A DNA stretch of 64,000 nt from Verticiella sediminum (lineage in GTDB: Bacteria > Pseudomonadota > Gammaproteobacteria > Burkholderiales > Burkholderiaceae_B). Where the stretch lies: positions 124,001 through 188,000 of the forward strand of contig NZ_VLTJ01000022.1 in assembly GCF_007558815.1 (NCBI RefSeq), written 5' to 3'. Every line of letters begins with the position of its first letter. Positions within the stretch are counted from its first letter, which is position 1. Both the position numbers and the translations under genes were made by a program. The notes beneath the pieces were generated by a model. That model had not been told where the DNA came from. It saw only the letters and a list, made by a program, of their open reading frames with translations, and ran no database searches. Of the stretch, positions 42,167-51,135 are shown piece by piece.

Positions 42167-42852
42167 TGGAAACGCTCGCCAACCTGTGGTCCATCCTGGC
42201 CGACATGGACTGGCCGCAGATTCTCGCCGCCACCTGGGAAACCCTGGTCATGACCGGGGTCTCGCTGTTCTTCACGGTGCTCATCGGCCTGCCGCTGGGC
42301 ATCCTGCTGTTTCTCACCGGCCGGGGCCAGTGGCTGCAGAGCCGCGCCGTCTACGGCGCACTGTCCATCGTCACCAACATCCTGCGCTCCGTGCCCTTCA
42401 TCATCCTCTTGATCGTGATGATCCCGATCACGCTGTGGATGGTCGGCACCTCGCTGGGCGTGCGCGGCACCATACCGCCGCTGGTGGCGGCCGCCGCGCC
42501 CTTTTTCGCGCGGCTCACCGAGAACGTACTGCGCGAGATCGACCGCGGCATCATCGAAGCCTGCCACGCCATGGGCGCGGACACCCGCCAGATGGTGGGC
42601 TGGGCCGTCCTGCCCGAAGCGCTGACCGGGCTGGTCGGCGCCGTGACCGTCACGGCGATCATGCTGGTCGGCTACTCGGCGATGTCCGGCGTGATCGGCG
42701 GCGGCGGCCTGGGCGATCTGGCCGTGCGCTTCGGCTACCAGCGCTTCCAGACCGAGGTCATGGTGGTCACGGTGGCGATCCTGGTCATACTCGTGCAGGT
42801 GCTGCAGTGGTTCGGCGACTGGCTGGTCCGACGGCTCGACCACCGGGCGTGA
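42166..42852 (+). CDS. metI: Methionine ABC transporter permease
   Basis: The 228-residue inner-membrane protein has five membrane spans and the MetI landmarks LGILLFLTGRGQ, NILRSVPFIILLI, EIDRGIIEACHAMGAD (the loop contacting MetN) and VGYSAMSGVIGGGGLGDLA. ATG 42166 has GGAGG 7 nt upstream and overlaps the metN stop by one base. The stop overlaps the GTG start of the following IclR gene, which ties that regulator to the metNI transcript. Confidence 0.95.
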   Translation: METLANLWSILADMDWPQILAATWETLVMTGVSLFFTVLIGLPLGILLFLTGRGQWLQSRAVYGALSIVTNILRSVPFIILLIVMIPITLWMVGTSLGVRGTIPPLVAAAAPFFARLTENVLREIDRGIIEACHAMGADTRQMVGWAVLPEALTGLVGAVTVTAIMLVGYSAMSGVIGGGGLGDLAVRFGYQRFQTEVMVVTVAILVILVQVLQWFGDWLVRRLDHRA

Positions 42853-43643
42853 GCACGGCCACCCGCGCCACCGGCACCGGCACGGTCAAGTCGGCCGACC
42901 GCGCGCTCGACATCCTCGAACTGCTCGCCGCCTCCGGCCGCAGCCTGGGGCACGCCGAGCTGGCGCGTCGCACCGGCATTCCGAAAAGCAGCCTGACGAT
43001 GATGCTGCGCAACCTGGTCGATCGCGGCTATGTCGCCGTCGACCCGGTGGAAGGCCCGACCGGCTACCGCCTGGGCGACAGCACTTACGCGCTGGCCAGG
43101 CAGGGGGCGCGGGTGCGCGACATCGTCGCGGTGGCGCAGCCGGCCCTGGAGCGCCTGACCCGCCGCGTGGACGAATCCTCCGCGCTCTACCTGCTGCGCG
43201 ACGACATGGCCGAGCGCGTCTGCAGCGCGCGCAGCGAACGCGCGCTGCTGTACGCCATGCACGTCGGCGTGCGCGCCCCGCTCTATGCGAACTCCGCGGG
43301 CAAGCTGTTCCTGGCCTGGAAGAGCGCGCGCGAGCGCGAACGCTACCTCGCCGCGCTCGACATGGCGCCGCTCACCGACCGCACACTGCGCTCGCCCGTG
43401 CAACTGCGGCGCCAGCTTCCCCGCATACGGCAGGAACAGGCGGCCTACAGCCTGGGCGAGTTCACGCCCGGCGTGGCCGGCGTGTCGGTGCCGGTGCTCG
43501 ATCCGCACGGCAAGCTGCTGGCGGGGGTCGGCGTGGCCCTGCCCGAAGCCCGTCTGGACGAGCCCTGCCGGCAACGCTTGCTCGCGGCGCTGCGCGCATG
43601 CGCGGCCGAGATCTCGGCCGCGCTCGAACTGCGGCGCGGCTGA
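42849..43643 (+). CDS. IclR-family transcriptional regulator
   Basis: The 264-residue protein has a winged-helix domain (about 12-75: VKSADRALDILELLAASGRS, then LARRTGIPKSSLTMMLRNLVDRGYV) and an IclR effector domain (about 85-255). The start is GTG 42849, overlapping the metI stop (GTGA). It reads in the same direction as the FAD oxidoreductase and Bug genes that follow. A perfect palindrome lies in the gap between, so it probably controls those genes. Its link with methionine uptake is by position only. Confidence 0.9.
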   Translation: MSTATRATGTGTVKSADRALDILELLAASGRSLGHAELARRTGIPKSSLTMMLRNLVDRGYVAVDPVEGPTGYRLGDSTYALARQGARVRDIVAVAQPALERLTRRVDESSALYLLRDDMAERVCSARSERALLYAMHVGVRAPLYANSAGKLFLAWKSARERERYLAALDMAPLTDRTLRSPVQLRRQLPRIRQEQAAYSLGEFTPGVAGVSVPVLDPHGKLLAGVGVALPEARLDEPCRQRLLAALRACAAEISAALELRRG

Positions 43644-43671
43644 GCCGTCGTCCCCCGCGCGGCACAGGAAG

Positions 43672-43689
43672 TGTTCACGGGTGTGAACA
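43672..43689. promoter_or_regulatory. Probable IclR operator TGTTCAC-N4-GTGAACA
   Basis: A perfect inverted repeat with 7-nt arms and a GGGT spacer sits between the IclR gene stop (43643) and the FAD oxidoreductase start (43760). Size and place fit an operator for the adjacent regulator. Confidence 0.65.
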
Positions 43690-43759
43690 TCGCGTTGTCG
43701 CCCCCACGCCTCGCACCTACGCTGGCGGTCATTCTTCATGACCTGACCAGGAGCGAGAC

Positions 43760-45142
43760 ATGACTTCCCAACCCTGCTTGCGCGAACATCTGGACACCCC
43801 GATCGTCGACGCCTACGACGTCGTGGTCGCCGGCGGCGGCGCTTCCGGCCTGATCGCCGCGGTATCGGCCGCGCGCGCCGGCGCGCGCACCCTGCTGGTG
43901 GAACACTCGGGCTGCCTGGGCGGCACCGCGACCTACGGCATGGTCGCGCAGTGGATCGGCTTCTTCAACCGCGACACCCGCGTCGTGGGCGGCCTGCCCT
44001 ATGAGCTCAGCGAGCACGTGCGCCGCCTCGGCGGCAGCGACGGCTTTCACCGCTACGTGCTGGCCGAGGCCAGCAGCAATCCGGTGCCGATCTACAACTT
44101 CCCCTTCAACCCGGAAGTCCTGAAGTATGCCGCCGACGAACTCGTGCAGGAGGCCGGCGTCGCCCTGCGTCTGCACGCCCGGGTGGTGGCGCCGCTGATG
44201 GCCGATGCCGGGCGGGTCGGCGGCGTGGTGATCGAGGACATCGGCGGGCGCTCGGCCGTGCGCGCCGGCATGGTCATCGACGCGACCGGCGACGCCACGC
44301 TGGCCGCCGCGGCGGGTGTCGCATGCGCGGGCACCGAGGCCGCCCAGCGCCGCGAGCGCCAGCCCTGCACGCTGGTGTTCCGCATGTCCAACGTCGACGT
44401 GGCGCGCTTTCGCGCCCTGCCGCGCGAGGAGAAGCGGGCGCTCGCGCTGCGCGGCCTGGAGGAAGGCCGCATCTATTGGGAAAGCCTGTCGTTCTGCAGC
44501 ACGCCCGACTACACCGACGCCATCGGCCTGATGAGCCGCATCCACGACGTGGACGCGCTCGACCCCGCCGACCTGACCCGGGCCGAGGTCAAGGGCCGGC
44601 GCCAGATCCACAACATCGTCGGCTTTCTCAAGGAGCGCGTGCCCGGCTTCGAGCGCGCGTCGCTGGCCGGCATCGCGGCCCACGTGGGCGTGCGCGAGAC
44701 CCGGCGCATCGTCGGGCGCCACACCCTGACCGAGGAAGAGATCGTCGGCGGCGCCCGCCACGCCGACACCATCGCCCTGGGCGCCGGCCCCATGGACCTG
44801 CACGAAGCCAACGGCGGCACCGGCATCGCCCTCTGGACGCCGGAGCATCCGTTCGAAATCCCGATGCGCTGCCTGGTCCCCGCCGAGCTCGGCGGTGTGC
44901 TGGTCACCGGCCGCGCCATCTCGGCGACCCGCAGCGCGAACGGCGGCAGCCGCCACATGGGCACCGCCATGTGCCTGGGCGAGGCGGCGGGCGTACTGGC
45001 CACCGAACTGCTGGGCCAGCACAGCGACGCGCTGCCGCACGAGCGGGTGCGCGCCGTTCTGCGTTCGCGCGAGGCGCTGATCTCGGTCGACGACGCCCTG
45101 GCCGCCGACACACCCGCCAGCGCTTTCAAGGCCGCGGCCTGA
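43760..45142 (+). CDS. FAD-dependent oxidoreductase (FAD_oxidored family)
   Basis: The 460-residue protein starts with a dinucleotide-binding motif (YDVVVAGGGASGLIAAVSAA), followed by EHSGCLGGTATYGMV, the flavin-contact segment seen in the family that includes tricarballylate-type and uncharacterised FAD oxidoreductases. A second motif, MVIDATGDATLAAAAG, and the end piece NGGSRHMGTAMCLGEAAGVLA complete the fold. AGGAG lies upstream of ATG 43760. It is followed by a Bug receptor, so it probably oxidises or reduces the compound that receptor binds. The substrate is unknown. Confidence 0.88.
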   Translation: MTSQPCLREHLDTPIVDAYDVVVAGGGASGLIAAVSAARAGARTLLVEHSGCLGGTATYGMVAQWIGFFNRDTRVVGGLPYELSEHVRRLGGSDGFHRYVLAEASSNPVPIYNFPFNPEVLKYAADELVQEAGVALRLHARVVAPLMADAGRVGGVVIEDIGGRSAVRAGMVIDATGDATLAAAAGVACAGTEAAQRRERQPCTLVFRMSNVDVARFRALPREEKRALALRGLEEGRIYWESLSFCSTPDYTDAIGLMSRIHDVDALDPADLTRAEVKGRRQIHNIVGFLKERVPGFERASLAGIAAHVGVRETRRIVGRHTLTEEEIVGGARHADTIALGAGPMDLHEANGGTGIALWTPEHPFEIPMRCLVPAELGGVLVTGRAISATRSANGGSRHMGTAMCLGEAAGVLATELLGQHSDALPHERVRAVLRSREALISVDDALAADTPASAFKAAA

Positions 45143-45276
45143 AGCGGCGGGCATCGCCCCGGCACCACGAGCAGGCTCAAGCCGGGCCACGGCCTGCGCA
45201 GCGGATCGGCAAGCAGCGGCAACGGCTCTGCACAACGGCATCCTGCACTGAACGAACCGTATAAGGAGACACTCTC

Positions 45277-46287
45277 ATGACTCGACAGACTCGAACCGTG
45301 ACGCGCTGGCGCCATGGCCTGCGGGCGCTCGCGCTCGGCCTGGTTGCCGCGCTCGGCGCGACCACCGGCGCCGGCGCGGCGGCCGCCGCGACCTTTCCCA
45401 GCCAGCCCATCCGTCTGGTGGTTCCGTTTCCGCCGGGCGGCCCGTCGGACGTCACCGCGCGTGCGATCTCGAGCGGCATGTCGCAGGCGCTCGGACAGCC
45501 CGTGGTGGTGGAGAACCGGCCGGGCGCGGGCGCAGTGCTCGCCAGCGAATCCGTGCTCAACAGTGCGCACGACGGCCATACGCTGCTGATGGCGAGCAAC
45601 ATCCTGTCCACCGGCAAGGCGCTGTATCCCAACCTGCGCTTCGACCCGGCCCGGGATTTCCGCGCGGTTGCCGGCGTGTTCAAGAGCCCGCACGTCGTGG
45701 TGGTGGCGCCGACCTTCCCCGGCGACGGCATCCAGGACCTGCTGCGCTATGCCGACGAGCACGGCGAGGCCATGGACTACGCATCATCGGGCGCCGGCAC
45801 CATGCCGCACCTGGGTACCGAACTGTTCAAGCAGTTGACGGGCGCGCCGATGCGCGCGATTCCCTACAAGGGTTCCAGCCCTGCCCTGATCGCCGTGATG
45901 TCGGGCGAAGTACCGGTCTACTTCGACATCCTGCTCTCGGCGCAGAACCTGGTGCGCACCGGCAAGCTCAAGCCGCTCGCAGTCACCAGCGCCGAGCGGC
46001 TGGCCCAGTTTCCCAACGTTCCCACGGTGATGGAGCAAGGCGTTGCCGACTTCGAGCTCTATTCCTGGTTCGGCATCGTGGTGCCGTCGGACGTGCCCGA
46101 TGCCGTGGTCGAGCGTCTGAATGAGGCTGTCAACGAGGCGATGCGGACGCCCGCCTTCGCCCGGCAACTGGAGACGTTGGCAGCCTTGCCCATCGGAGGC
46201 GAAGCCGCCGAATTCCAGGCGATGATCGAGCAGGATACCGAGCTGTGGGGTCGCACCATCGAGAAGGCGGGCATCACGCTGGAGTGA
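45277..46287 (+). CDS. Bug/TctC-family periplasmic substrate-binding protein
   Basis: The 336-residue protein has a signal peptide (GLRALALGLVAALGATTGAG, cleavage near AAAAT). Bug landmarks are FPSQPIRLVVPFPPGGPSD, IPYKGSSPALIAVMSGEV and FPNVPTVMEQGV. AAGGAGA precedes ATG 45277. It lies 134 nt after the FAD oxidoreductase on the same strand. No TctA/TctB subunits are present. It likely serves the uptake or sensing of the oxidoreductase substrate. Confidence 0.92.
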   Translation: MTRQTRTVTRWRHGLRALALGLVAALGATTGAGAAAAATFPSQPIRLVVPFPPGGPSDVTARAISSGMSQALGQPVVVENRPGAGAVLASESVLNSAHDGHTLLMASNILSTGKALYPNLRFDPARDFRAVAGVFKSPHVVVVAPTFPGDGIQDLLRYADEHGEAMDYASSGAGTMPHLGTELFKQLTGAPMRAIPYKGSSPALIAVMSGEVPVYFDILLSAQNLVRTGKLKPLAVTSAERLAQFPNVPTVMEQGVADFELYSWFGIVVPSDVPDAVVERLNEAVNEAMRTPAFARQLETLAALPIGGEAAEFQAMIEQDTELWGRTIEKAGITLE

Positions 46288-46442
46288 GCGGCAAGCCGGC
46301 TTGAAAGCGGGCGCGGGCAACCTCACCTACCCTCGATTGCATACGCATTTGCATATGCGCGGGAGGCATTGCGCGGACGGCTAGAATCGGCGGCCCGGAG
46401 CAGGCGCCTACGCCCGAACCCATTGCTTTCGAGGAAGACTTC

Positions 46443-47228
46443 ATGTTCAAGCCCCTACTGTTGCGCACCACGCTCGCCGCCGCCCTGCTCGCCGGCGCAG
46501 CCGCGCATGCCGACACGCTGACCGTCGCCGCCACGCCGGTGCCGCACGCCGAGATCCTCGAGCACGTCAAGCCTGCCCTCGCCAGGGAAGGCGTCGAGCT
46601 CGACATCAAGGTCTTCACCGACTACGTGCAGCCCAACCTGCAGGTTGCGCAAAAGCAGCTCGACGCCAACTTCTTCCAGCATCAGCCCTATCTCGACGAG
46701 TTCAACAAGAGCCGCGGCACCGACCTGGTTTCGGTCGCCGCGGTCCACGTCGAGCCTTTCGGCGCGTACTCGCGCAAGCTGAAGGATCTCGAGGACCTGG
46801 ACGAAGGCGCCACCATCGCCATCCCCAACGACCCGTCCAACGGCGCACGCGCGCTGCTCCTGCTGCACAAGGCCGGGGTGATCCAGTTGAAGGACCCGTC
46901 CAACATCCTGGCCACCTCGCGCGACATCGGCGAAAACCCCAAGAAGCTGCGTTTCCGTGAACTGGAGGCGGCCACCCTGCCCCGCGTGCTCGACCAGGTC
47001 GACCTGGCTCTCATCAACACCAACTACGCGCTGGAAGCGGGTCTGAACCCCAGGGCCGACGCCTTGTTGATCGAAGGCGCCGACTCGCCTTACGCCAACA
47101 TCGTCGTCACCCGCCAGGACAACGCCGAATCCGAGAACCTGCGCAAGCTCGTGCAGGCGCTGCATTCGGACGACGTGCGCAAGTTCATCGACGAGAAGTA
47201 CCAGGGAGCCGTGGTTCCGGCGTTCTGA
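46443..47228 (+). CDS. metQ: Methionine-binding protein of the MetNIQ ABC transporter
   Basis: The 261-residue NlpA/MetQ-family protein contains VAATPVPHAEILEHVKPAL, FFQHQPYLDEFN, IAIPNDPSNGARALLLL, DLALINTNYALEAGL and ENLRKLVQALHSDDVRKFI. The signal peptide (LAAALLAGAAAHADT) has no lipobox cysteine, so it should be soluble in the periplasm rather than a lipoprotein as in E. coli. GAGGAAG precedes ATG 46443. It is separated from metNI by about 3.6 kb of unrelated genes and must have its own promoter. Confidence 0.93.
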   Translation: MFKPLLLRTTLAAALLAGAAAHADTLTVAATPVPHAEILEHVKPALAREGVELDIKVFTDYVQPNLQVAQKQLDANFFQHQPYLDEFNKSRGTDLVSVAAVHVEPFGAYSRKLKDLEDLDEGATIAIPNDPSNGARALLLLHKAGVIQLKDPSNILATSRDIGENPKKLRFRELEAATLPRVLDQVDLALINTNYALEAGLNPRADALLIEGADSPYANIVVTRQDNAESENLRKLVQALHSDDVRKFIDEKYQGAVVPAF

Positions 47229-47282
47229 GCCGTGCGCCGGCGAGCCGCGCGTGGTGGCGGCTCGCCGGCACCGCAGCGACGT

Positions 47283-47828
47283 TCAGGACGCCAGCGCCCG
47301 CTCGATGTCCGCGAAGAAGAGCTTCTGGTCCACGTCGCCCAGGTAGCGCTTGACGATCCGCCCCTCGCGGTCGATCAGAAAGGAGGTGGGCGTCAGGCGC
47401 ACGTCGCCGAAAGCCTTGGCCACCTCGCCGACCGGATCGAGCGCCACCGTGAACGGCAGCTTGCGCGTCTGGACGAAGTTCAGCACGTAATTCGCCGGGT
47501 CGTAGGACATCGCGACGGCGAGCACCTCGTAGCCGCGATCCCGGTAGGTTTCGTACGACTCCGTGATCATCGGCATCTTCTTCACGCAGGTGACGCAACT
47601 GGTGGCCCAGAAGTTCACCAGGACGACCTTGCCGCGCAGATCCTCGGTGCCGATCTTGCGTCCGTCGATGGCGGCGAAGGCGACGTCCGGCGCGCGCTCG
47701 GCCGGGGCGAACAACAACCAGCCGCCGATGGCCGCCGCCACGGCGAGAATCAGGACAACGATGTGCCTGGCCGCACCGCGCTGGCGGCGGTCGGTGCGCG
47801 TGGCGAGCGTACGAGGAAGGCCGGACAT
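47283..47828 (-). CDS. Thioredoxin-fold TlpA/ResA-like thiol-disulfide protein
   Basis: The 181-residue protein has one N-terminal membrane anchor (about 21-40, HIVVLILAVAAAIGGWLLF) and a periplasmic thioredoxin domain with Cys78 and Cys81 in NFWATSCVTCVKKMP. LTPTSFLIDREGRIVKRYLG holds the cis-proline region. It probably reduces or shuffles disulfides in the cell envelope, for example in cytochrome c maturation. It lies 29 nt after the dolP-like gene on the same strand. Confidence 0.92.
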   Translation of the reverse strand: MSGLPRTLATRTDRRQRGAARHIVVLILAVAAAIGGWLLFAPAERAPDVAFAAIDGRKIGTEDLRGKVVLVNFWATSCVTCVKKMPMITESYETYRDRGYEVLAVAMSYDPANYVLNFVQTRKLPFTVALDPVGEVAKAFGDVRLTPTSFLIDREGRIVKRYLGDVDQKLFFADIERALAS

Positions 47829-47857
47829 GGTGCGGGCGTCCTTGCGATGCGGCGCCC

Positions 47858-48607
47858 TCAGGGGGCGCGCGGGATGGGAATGACCTGGGCCGCTCCGGTG
47901 TCCACCGGTGCGGGCGTAGACGCGGCGGGCGTGCCGCCGGCGGGCGAACTCAGCTCGGAAATCGGCGTGCCCGTGGTGGCCGGCGCCGGCGTCTGCGCCG
48001 GCTGCTGCACGGCCGTGGTGCGTGCCGCTTCGTCTTCGCTGATGTACTCGTAGAACGTGAGCACCTTGCCGACGCCGCGTACCTGCGCCGCGGCCTGCGC
48101 GGCCATGTCGCCTTCGCGCTTGGAAACGCGCCCCTGCAGGTGCACCACGCCGCGGAAGGTGGTGATGGCAAAGCTGTTGGACGGCAGCCCCGAGGTGCCG
48201 ATCAGGCGAGTGCGCACCTGGCCGGAAATCCAGCTATCGTTGGCACCTTGCGAGACCGTGCGCGCCGGGCCGACGATCAGCCGGTTGATGACACCACCCA
48301 CGTTCTGCTGCCCGGCGGCGATGCGCTCGGCGCGCGCCTTGCTCGCCTCGTCGGCCACGGCGCCCACCAGCAGCACGCTCCGGTTGTAGGACGACGGCGT
48401 CACCTGCGCCTTCTCGCCCAGTTCCTTGTCCACCGCATCGCGCACGCGCATCTCGATGGCCTGGTCCTCGACCTGGATGCCCGGACTGCGCCGGTCGGTC
48501 GCGACCACCGTCGTACCCACCAGCGCGCCGCCCATCAGCGCCGGCACACACCCGGAGAGCGCGGCCGCCAGGGCCGCCAACGCCAGCATCCGGCCACCAG
48601 CGCGCAT
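47858..48607 (-). CDS. dolP: BON-domain outer-membrane lipoprotein (DolP/YraP-like)
   Basis: The 249-residue lipoprotein has a signal peptide and lipobox (LAALAAALSGC) and two BON domains (about 50-118 and 128-195, second with ITTFRGVVHLQGRVSKREGD). A proline/threonine-rich tail follows. ATG 48607 has AAGGGGG upstream; ATG 48625 is an alternative. DolP keeps outer-membrane integrity at sites of BAM activity. The order yraN-diaA-dolP is the same as in E. coli. Confidence 0.9.
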   Translation of the reverse strand: MRAGGRMLALAALAAALSGCVPALMGGALVGTTVVATDRRSPGIQVEDQAIEMRVRDAVDKELGEKAQVTPSSYNRSVLLVGAVADEASKARAERIAAGQQNVGGVINRLIVGPARTVSQGANDSWISGQVRTRLIGTSGLPSNSFAITTFRGVVHLQGRVSKREGDMAAQAAAQVRGVGKVLTFYEYISEDEAARTTAVQQPAQTPAPATTGTPISELSSPAGGTPAASTPAPVDTGAAQVIPIPRAP

Positions 48608-48645
48608 GGCACCCCCTTGCTTCATCACTGCCACTTCACACACCA

Positions 48646-49236
48646 TCAAGCATCCCCGAGTAACTGCGCATCGATGCCATCGCACAGCAGATGGACCAGG
48701 AGCGAATGAACCTCCTGGATGCGCATCGTGCGATCGTGCGGCACGCACAAATGGAAATCATGCGGGCTCAGCATCCCGCGCAGCCGCCCGCCGCCTCGCC
48801 CGGTGAGGGCGATGACGACCATCTCGCGCTCCTGCGCGGCCTCGACCGCGCGCACGATGCTGGGCGAATTGCCGCTGGTGGAGATCGCCACCAGCACGTC
48901 GCCCGGCTGGCCCAGCGCATTCACCTGGCGCGCGAACACGTCCTCGTAGCCGTAGTCGTTGGAGACGGCGGTGAGGATGGCGGTGTCGGTATTGAGCGCC
49001 ACGGCGGCCAGCGGCAGGCGTTCGCGCTCGAAGCGGCCGACCAGTTCGGCCACGAAATGCTGGGCGTCGGCGGCCGAGCCGCCATTGCCGCAAGCGAGAA
49101 TCTTGCAATTGCTGGAAAGCGCGAGGAACAAGGCCTCGGCGGCGGCGGCCGTGGGCGCCGACAGCTCGGTCGCGCATTGCTCGAACAGGGCAATGGCGTC
49201 CCGAAAATGCGTGTTGAAACGGGAGGTCAGGTCCAT
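48646..49236 (-). CDS. diaA: SIS-domain protein DiaA (phosphoheptose isomerase-like)
   Basis: The 196-residue single SIS domain protein has CGNGGSAADAQHFVAELVGRF, LNTDTAILTAVSNDYGYEDVF, ISTSGNSPSIVRAV and a helical end QEVHSLLVHLLCDGID. Sequence alone cannot separate DiaA, which binds DnaA and aids replication initiation, from GmhA, which makes heptose. The position between yraN and dolP favours DiaA. The start ATG 49236 has a weak ribosome-binding site. Confidence 0.9.
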   Translation of the reverse strand: MDLTSRFNTHFRDAIALFEQCATELSAPTAAAAEALFLALSSNCKILACGNGGSAADAQHFVAELVGRFERERLPLAAVALNTDTAILTAVSNDYGYEDVFARQVNALGQPGDVLVAISTSGNSPSIVRAVEAAQEREMVVIALTGRGGGRLRGMLSPHDFHLCVPHDRTMRIQEVHSLLVHLLCDGIDAQLLGDA

Positions 49237-49376
49237 AGCGCGGGATTATCTCACGCACACGGCGTTGCGCGCCGGGGGATGAACGCGTCGCGCAGGGAAC
49301 GCAGAGCGATGCCGGCGGAAAAGCCAGGTGCGGACGCGTGAACGCGCCGAGCGCGAGGGACATGGCGTCGACGGCC

Positions 49377-49967
49377 CTAGACATTTCCCGTCTCGTCGAA
49401 AGCGCCGCGCACCCATTGCAGGGCCTCGCCTTCGAGGGCGACCACGTCGAAGCGGCAGGCGGGCACCGGCCCGCGCCACAGCGTCTGCAGAAACACCTGG
49501 GCGGTGCGCATCAGGCGCCGGCGCTTGTCCCAGCCCACGCTGGCCAGCGCGCCGCCGTGGCTGCCGCCGCGACGCTCGCGCACTTCGACGAACACCAGGT
49601 GCTCGCCGTCGCGCATGACGAGATCCAGTTCGCCCGTGCGTGCGCGCAGGTTCTGCGCCACGCAGACCAGGCCGGCCGCCTCGAGATGCGCCCGGGCCCG
49701 CGCCTGTGCGAGTTCGCCCTGCCGCTGGGTGGCCGACACGGCGGCCGGCTGGGCCGCCATGGCGAGCTCGCGCCGGCGGCGACGCCTGGCCTTGCGCTGC
49801 GCCCGCAGGGCGAGCGCGTAGGCCAGGTCCGGTGCCGCAACGAGCGCGCTGCGGCCGGGGTGGTCGGCAGGGCTGGCATGACCGCAATTGCCGGAGCTGC
49901 CGGAATCGCCAGGATCGCTGCGATCGTCCGCGTCCCTGGAACCGCTGGAGCGTTTGCGCCGGCGCAT
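49377..49967 (-). CDS. yraN: YraN family protein (UPF0102)
   Basis: The conserved part is about 115 residues: RQGELAQARARAHLEAAGL, RTGELDLVMRDGEHLVFVEV, and KRRRLMRTAQVFL, a Holliday junction resolvase/nuclease-like fold. The frame used here begins at ATG 49967 and gives 196 residues, with a charged, low-complexity N-terminal part (RRRRRR near residue 64). An internal ATG at 49760 would give 127 residues, near the usual family length. Neither has a strong ribosome-binding site. It diverges from rsmI by 31 nt. Confidence 0.82.
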   Translation of the reverse strand: MRRRKRSSGSRDADDRSDPGDSGSSGNCGHASPADHPGRSALVAAPDLAYALALRAQRKARRRRRRELAMAAQPAAVSATQRQGELAQARARAHLEAAGLVCVAQNLRARTGELDLVMRDGEHLVFVEVRERRGGSHGGALASVGWDKRRRLMRTAQVFLQTLWRGPVPACRFDVVALEGEALQWVRGAFDETGNV

Positions 49968-49998
49968 GCCTCGAACCCGGGCCGGTTATGCTTGCGCC

Positions 49999-50931
49999 AT
50001 GACGACGCACGCCCCCGAATCGACCGCCGCCGACGCGCTGGCCGCCTGGCGCCGCCAGGCCGAACAGGTTGCCCTGCAGGACTGGCCGCCCGCGACGCTG
50101 TACGTGGTGGCCACGCCCATCGGCAACCTGGGCGATCTCAGCCTGCGTGCGCTGCATGCCCTGCGCACCGTGGACGTGATCGCCGCCGAGGACACCCGCA
50201 CCAGCCGCGCGCTGCTCGACGCCTGGGGCATCGGCACACCGCTGATGGCGGCCCATCGCCACAACGAAGCCGCCGCGGCGGCGGCCATTGTGCAGCGCCT
50301 TGCCGCGGGCGCGCGGGTGGCCCTGGTGTCCGATGCCGGCGCGCCGGCCGTGAGCGACCCGGGCGCGCGCATCGTGCGCGCCGTGCAGCAGGCCGGATAC
50401 CGCGTCGTCCCGCTGCCCGGCCCCAGCGCCGTGATCGCCGCGCTGATGGCCAGCGGCGCAACCTCCGACGAGAACCCGGCTTTCGCCTTCGCCGGCTTCG
50501 TGCCCGCGAAGGCCGCCGCCCGCGCGGCCTGGCTCGCGCGCTGGTGCGCCCTGCCCGCGCCGGTGGTGATGTTCGAATCCCCGCACCGGCTGGCCGCCAC
50601 CCTGGACGAGTTGGGCCGTGTGTGCGGTACGGGCCGCGAGCTTACGCTGGCGCGCGAGCTGACCAAGCGCTTCGAGGAAGTGGCGACGCTGCCGCTGGCG
50701 CAGGCGCCGGCCTGGCTCGCCGCGCAGGCCAAGCGCAGCCAGGGCGAGTTCGTGCTCATCGTGCACGAAGCGCCGCCCGCCCAGGCGCAGGAGGCCGGCG
50801 CGGCCGACGACACCCTGCGCGCCCTGCTCGACGCGGTGAGCGTGCGCGATGCGGCACGGATCGCCGCGCGCATCACCGGCCTGCCGCGCGATGCCCTGTA
50901 CGCGCGGGCACTGGCCCTGCGCGACGAATGA
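49999..50931 (+). CDS. rsmI: 16S rRNA (cytidine(1402)-2'-O)-methyltransferase
   Basis: The 310-residue SAM-dependent tetrapyrrole-methylase-fold enzyme modifies C1402 in the 30S decoding centre. Landmarks are LYVVATPIGNLGDLSLRAL, VIAAEDTRTSRALL, HRHNE, VALVSDAGAPAVSDPG, PLPGPSAVIAAL and FESPHRLAATL. ATG 49999 gives about 30 residues before the first strand, slightly longer than average. It is divergent from yraN, as in many proteobacteria. Confidence 0.96.
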   Translation: MTTHAPESTAADALAAWRRQAEQVALQDWPPATLYVVATPIGNLGDLSLRALHALRTVDVIAAEDTRTSRALLDAWGIGTPLMAAHRHNEAAAAAAIVQRLAAGARVALVSDAGAPAVSDPGARIVRAVQQAGYRVVPLPGPSAVIAALMASGATSDENPAFAFAGFVPAKAAARAAWLARWCALPAPVVMFESPHRLAATLDELGRVCGTGRELTLARELTKRFEEVATLPLAQAPAWLAAQAKRSQGEFVLIVHEAPPAQAQEAGAADDTLRALLDAVSVRDAARIAARITGLPRDALYARALALRDE

Positions 50932-51135
50932 CGGCGCTCCGTGGCGGGACGTAGCGGCAAGCGGGGGCATGCGAGACATGGCGACATGGCGGGCTCCGGT
51001 GGCAAGAACCCACCATAGCCGCAGCGCCGTGCGCCGGCACGCTCAGTGCGCGGATTTCATCGCACCTCGCCGCCCGCCACGCCGGGCCGCCAGGCTTTAC
51101 ACTGCGCACTTCACGCTCGCCCCGGGGTTTACCCC

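Noticed and set aside
46288-46442. SAM riboswitch or Met-box upstream of metQ
   Set aside because: Only a short imperfect repeat (GCATACGCATTTGCATATGC) is visible; no riboswitch architecture can be recognised.
50932-51135. RNase P RNA or another structured RNA in the rsmI-ppx gap
   Set aside because: The gap is too short and lacks the conserved GAGGAAAGTC-type RNase P sequence.
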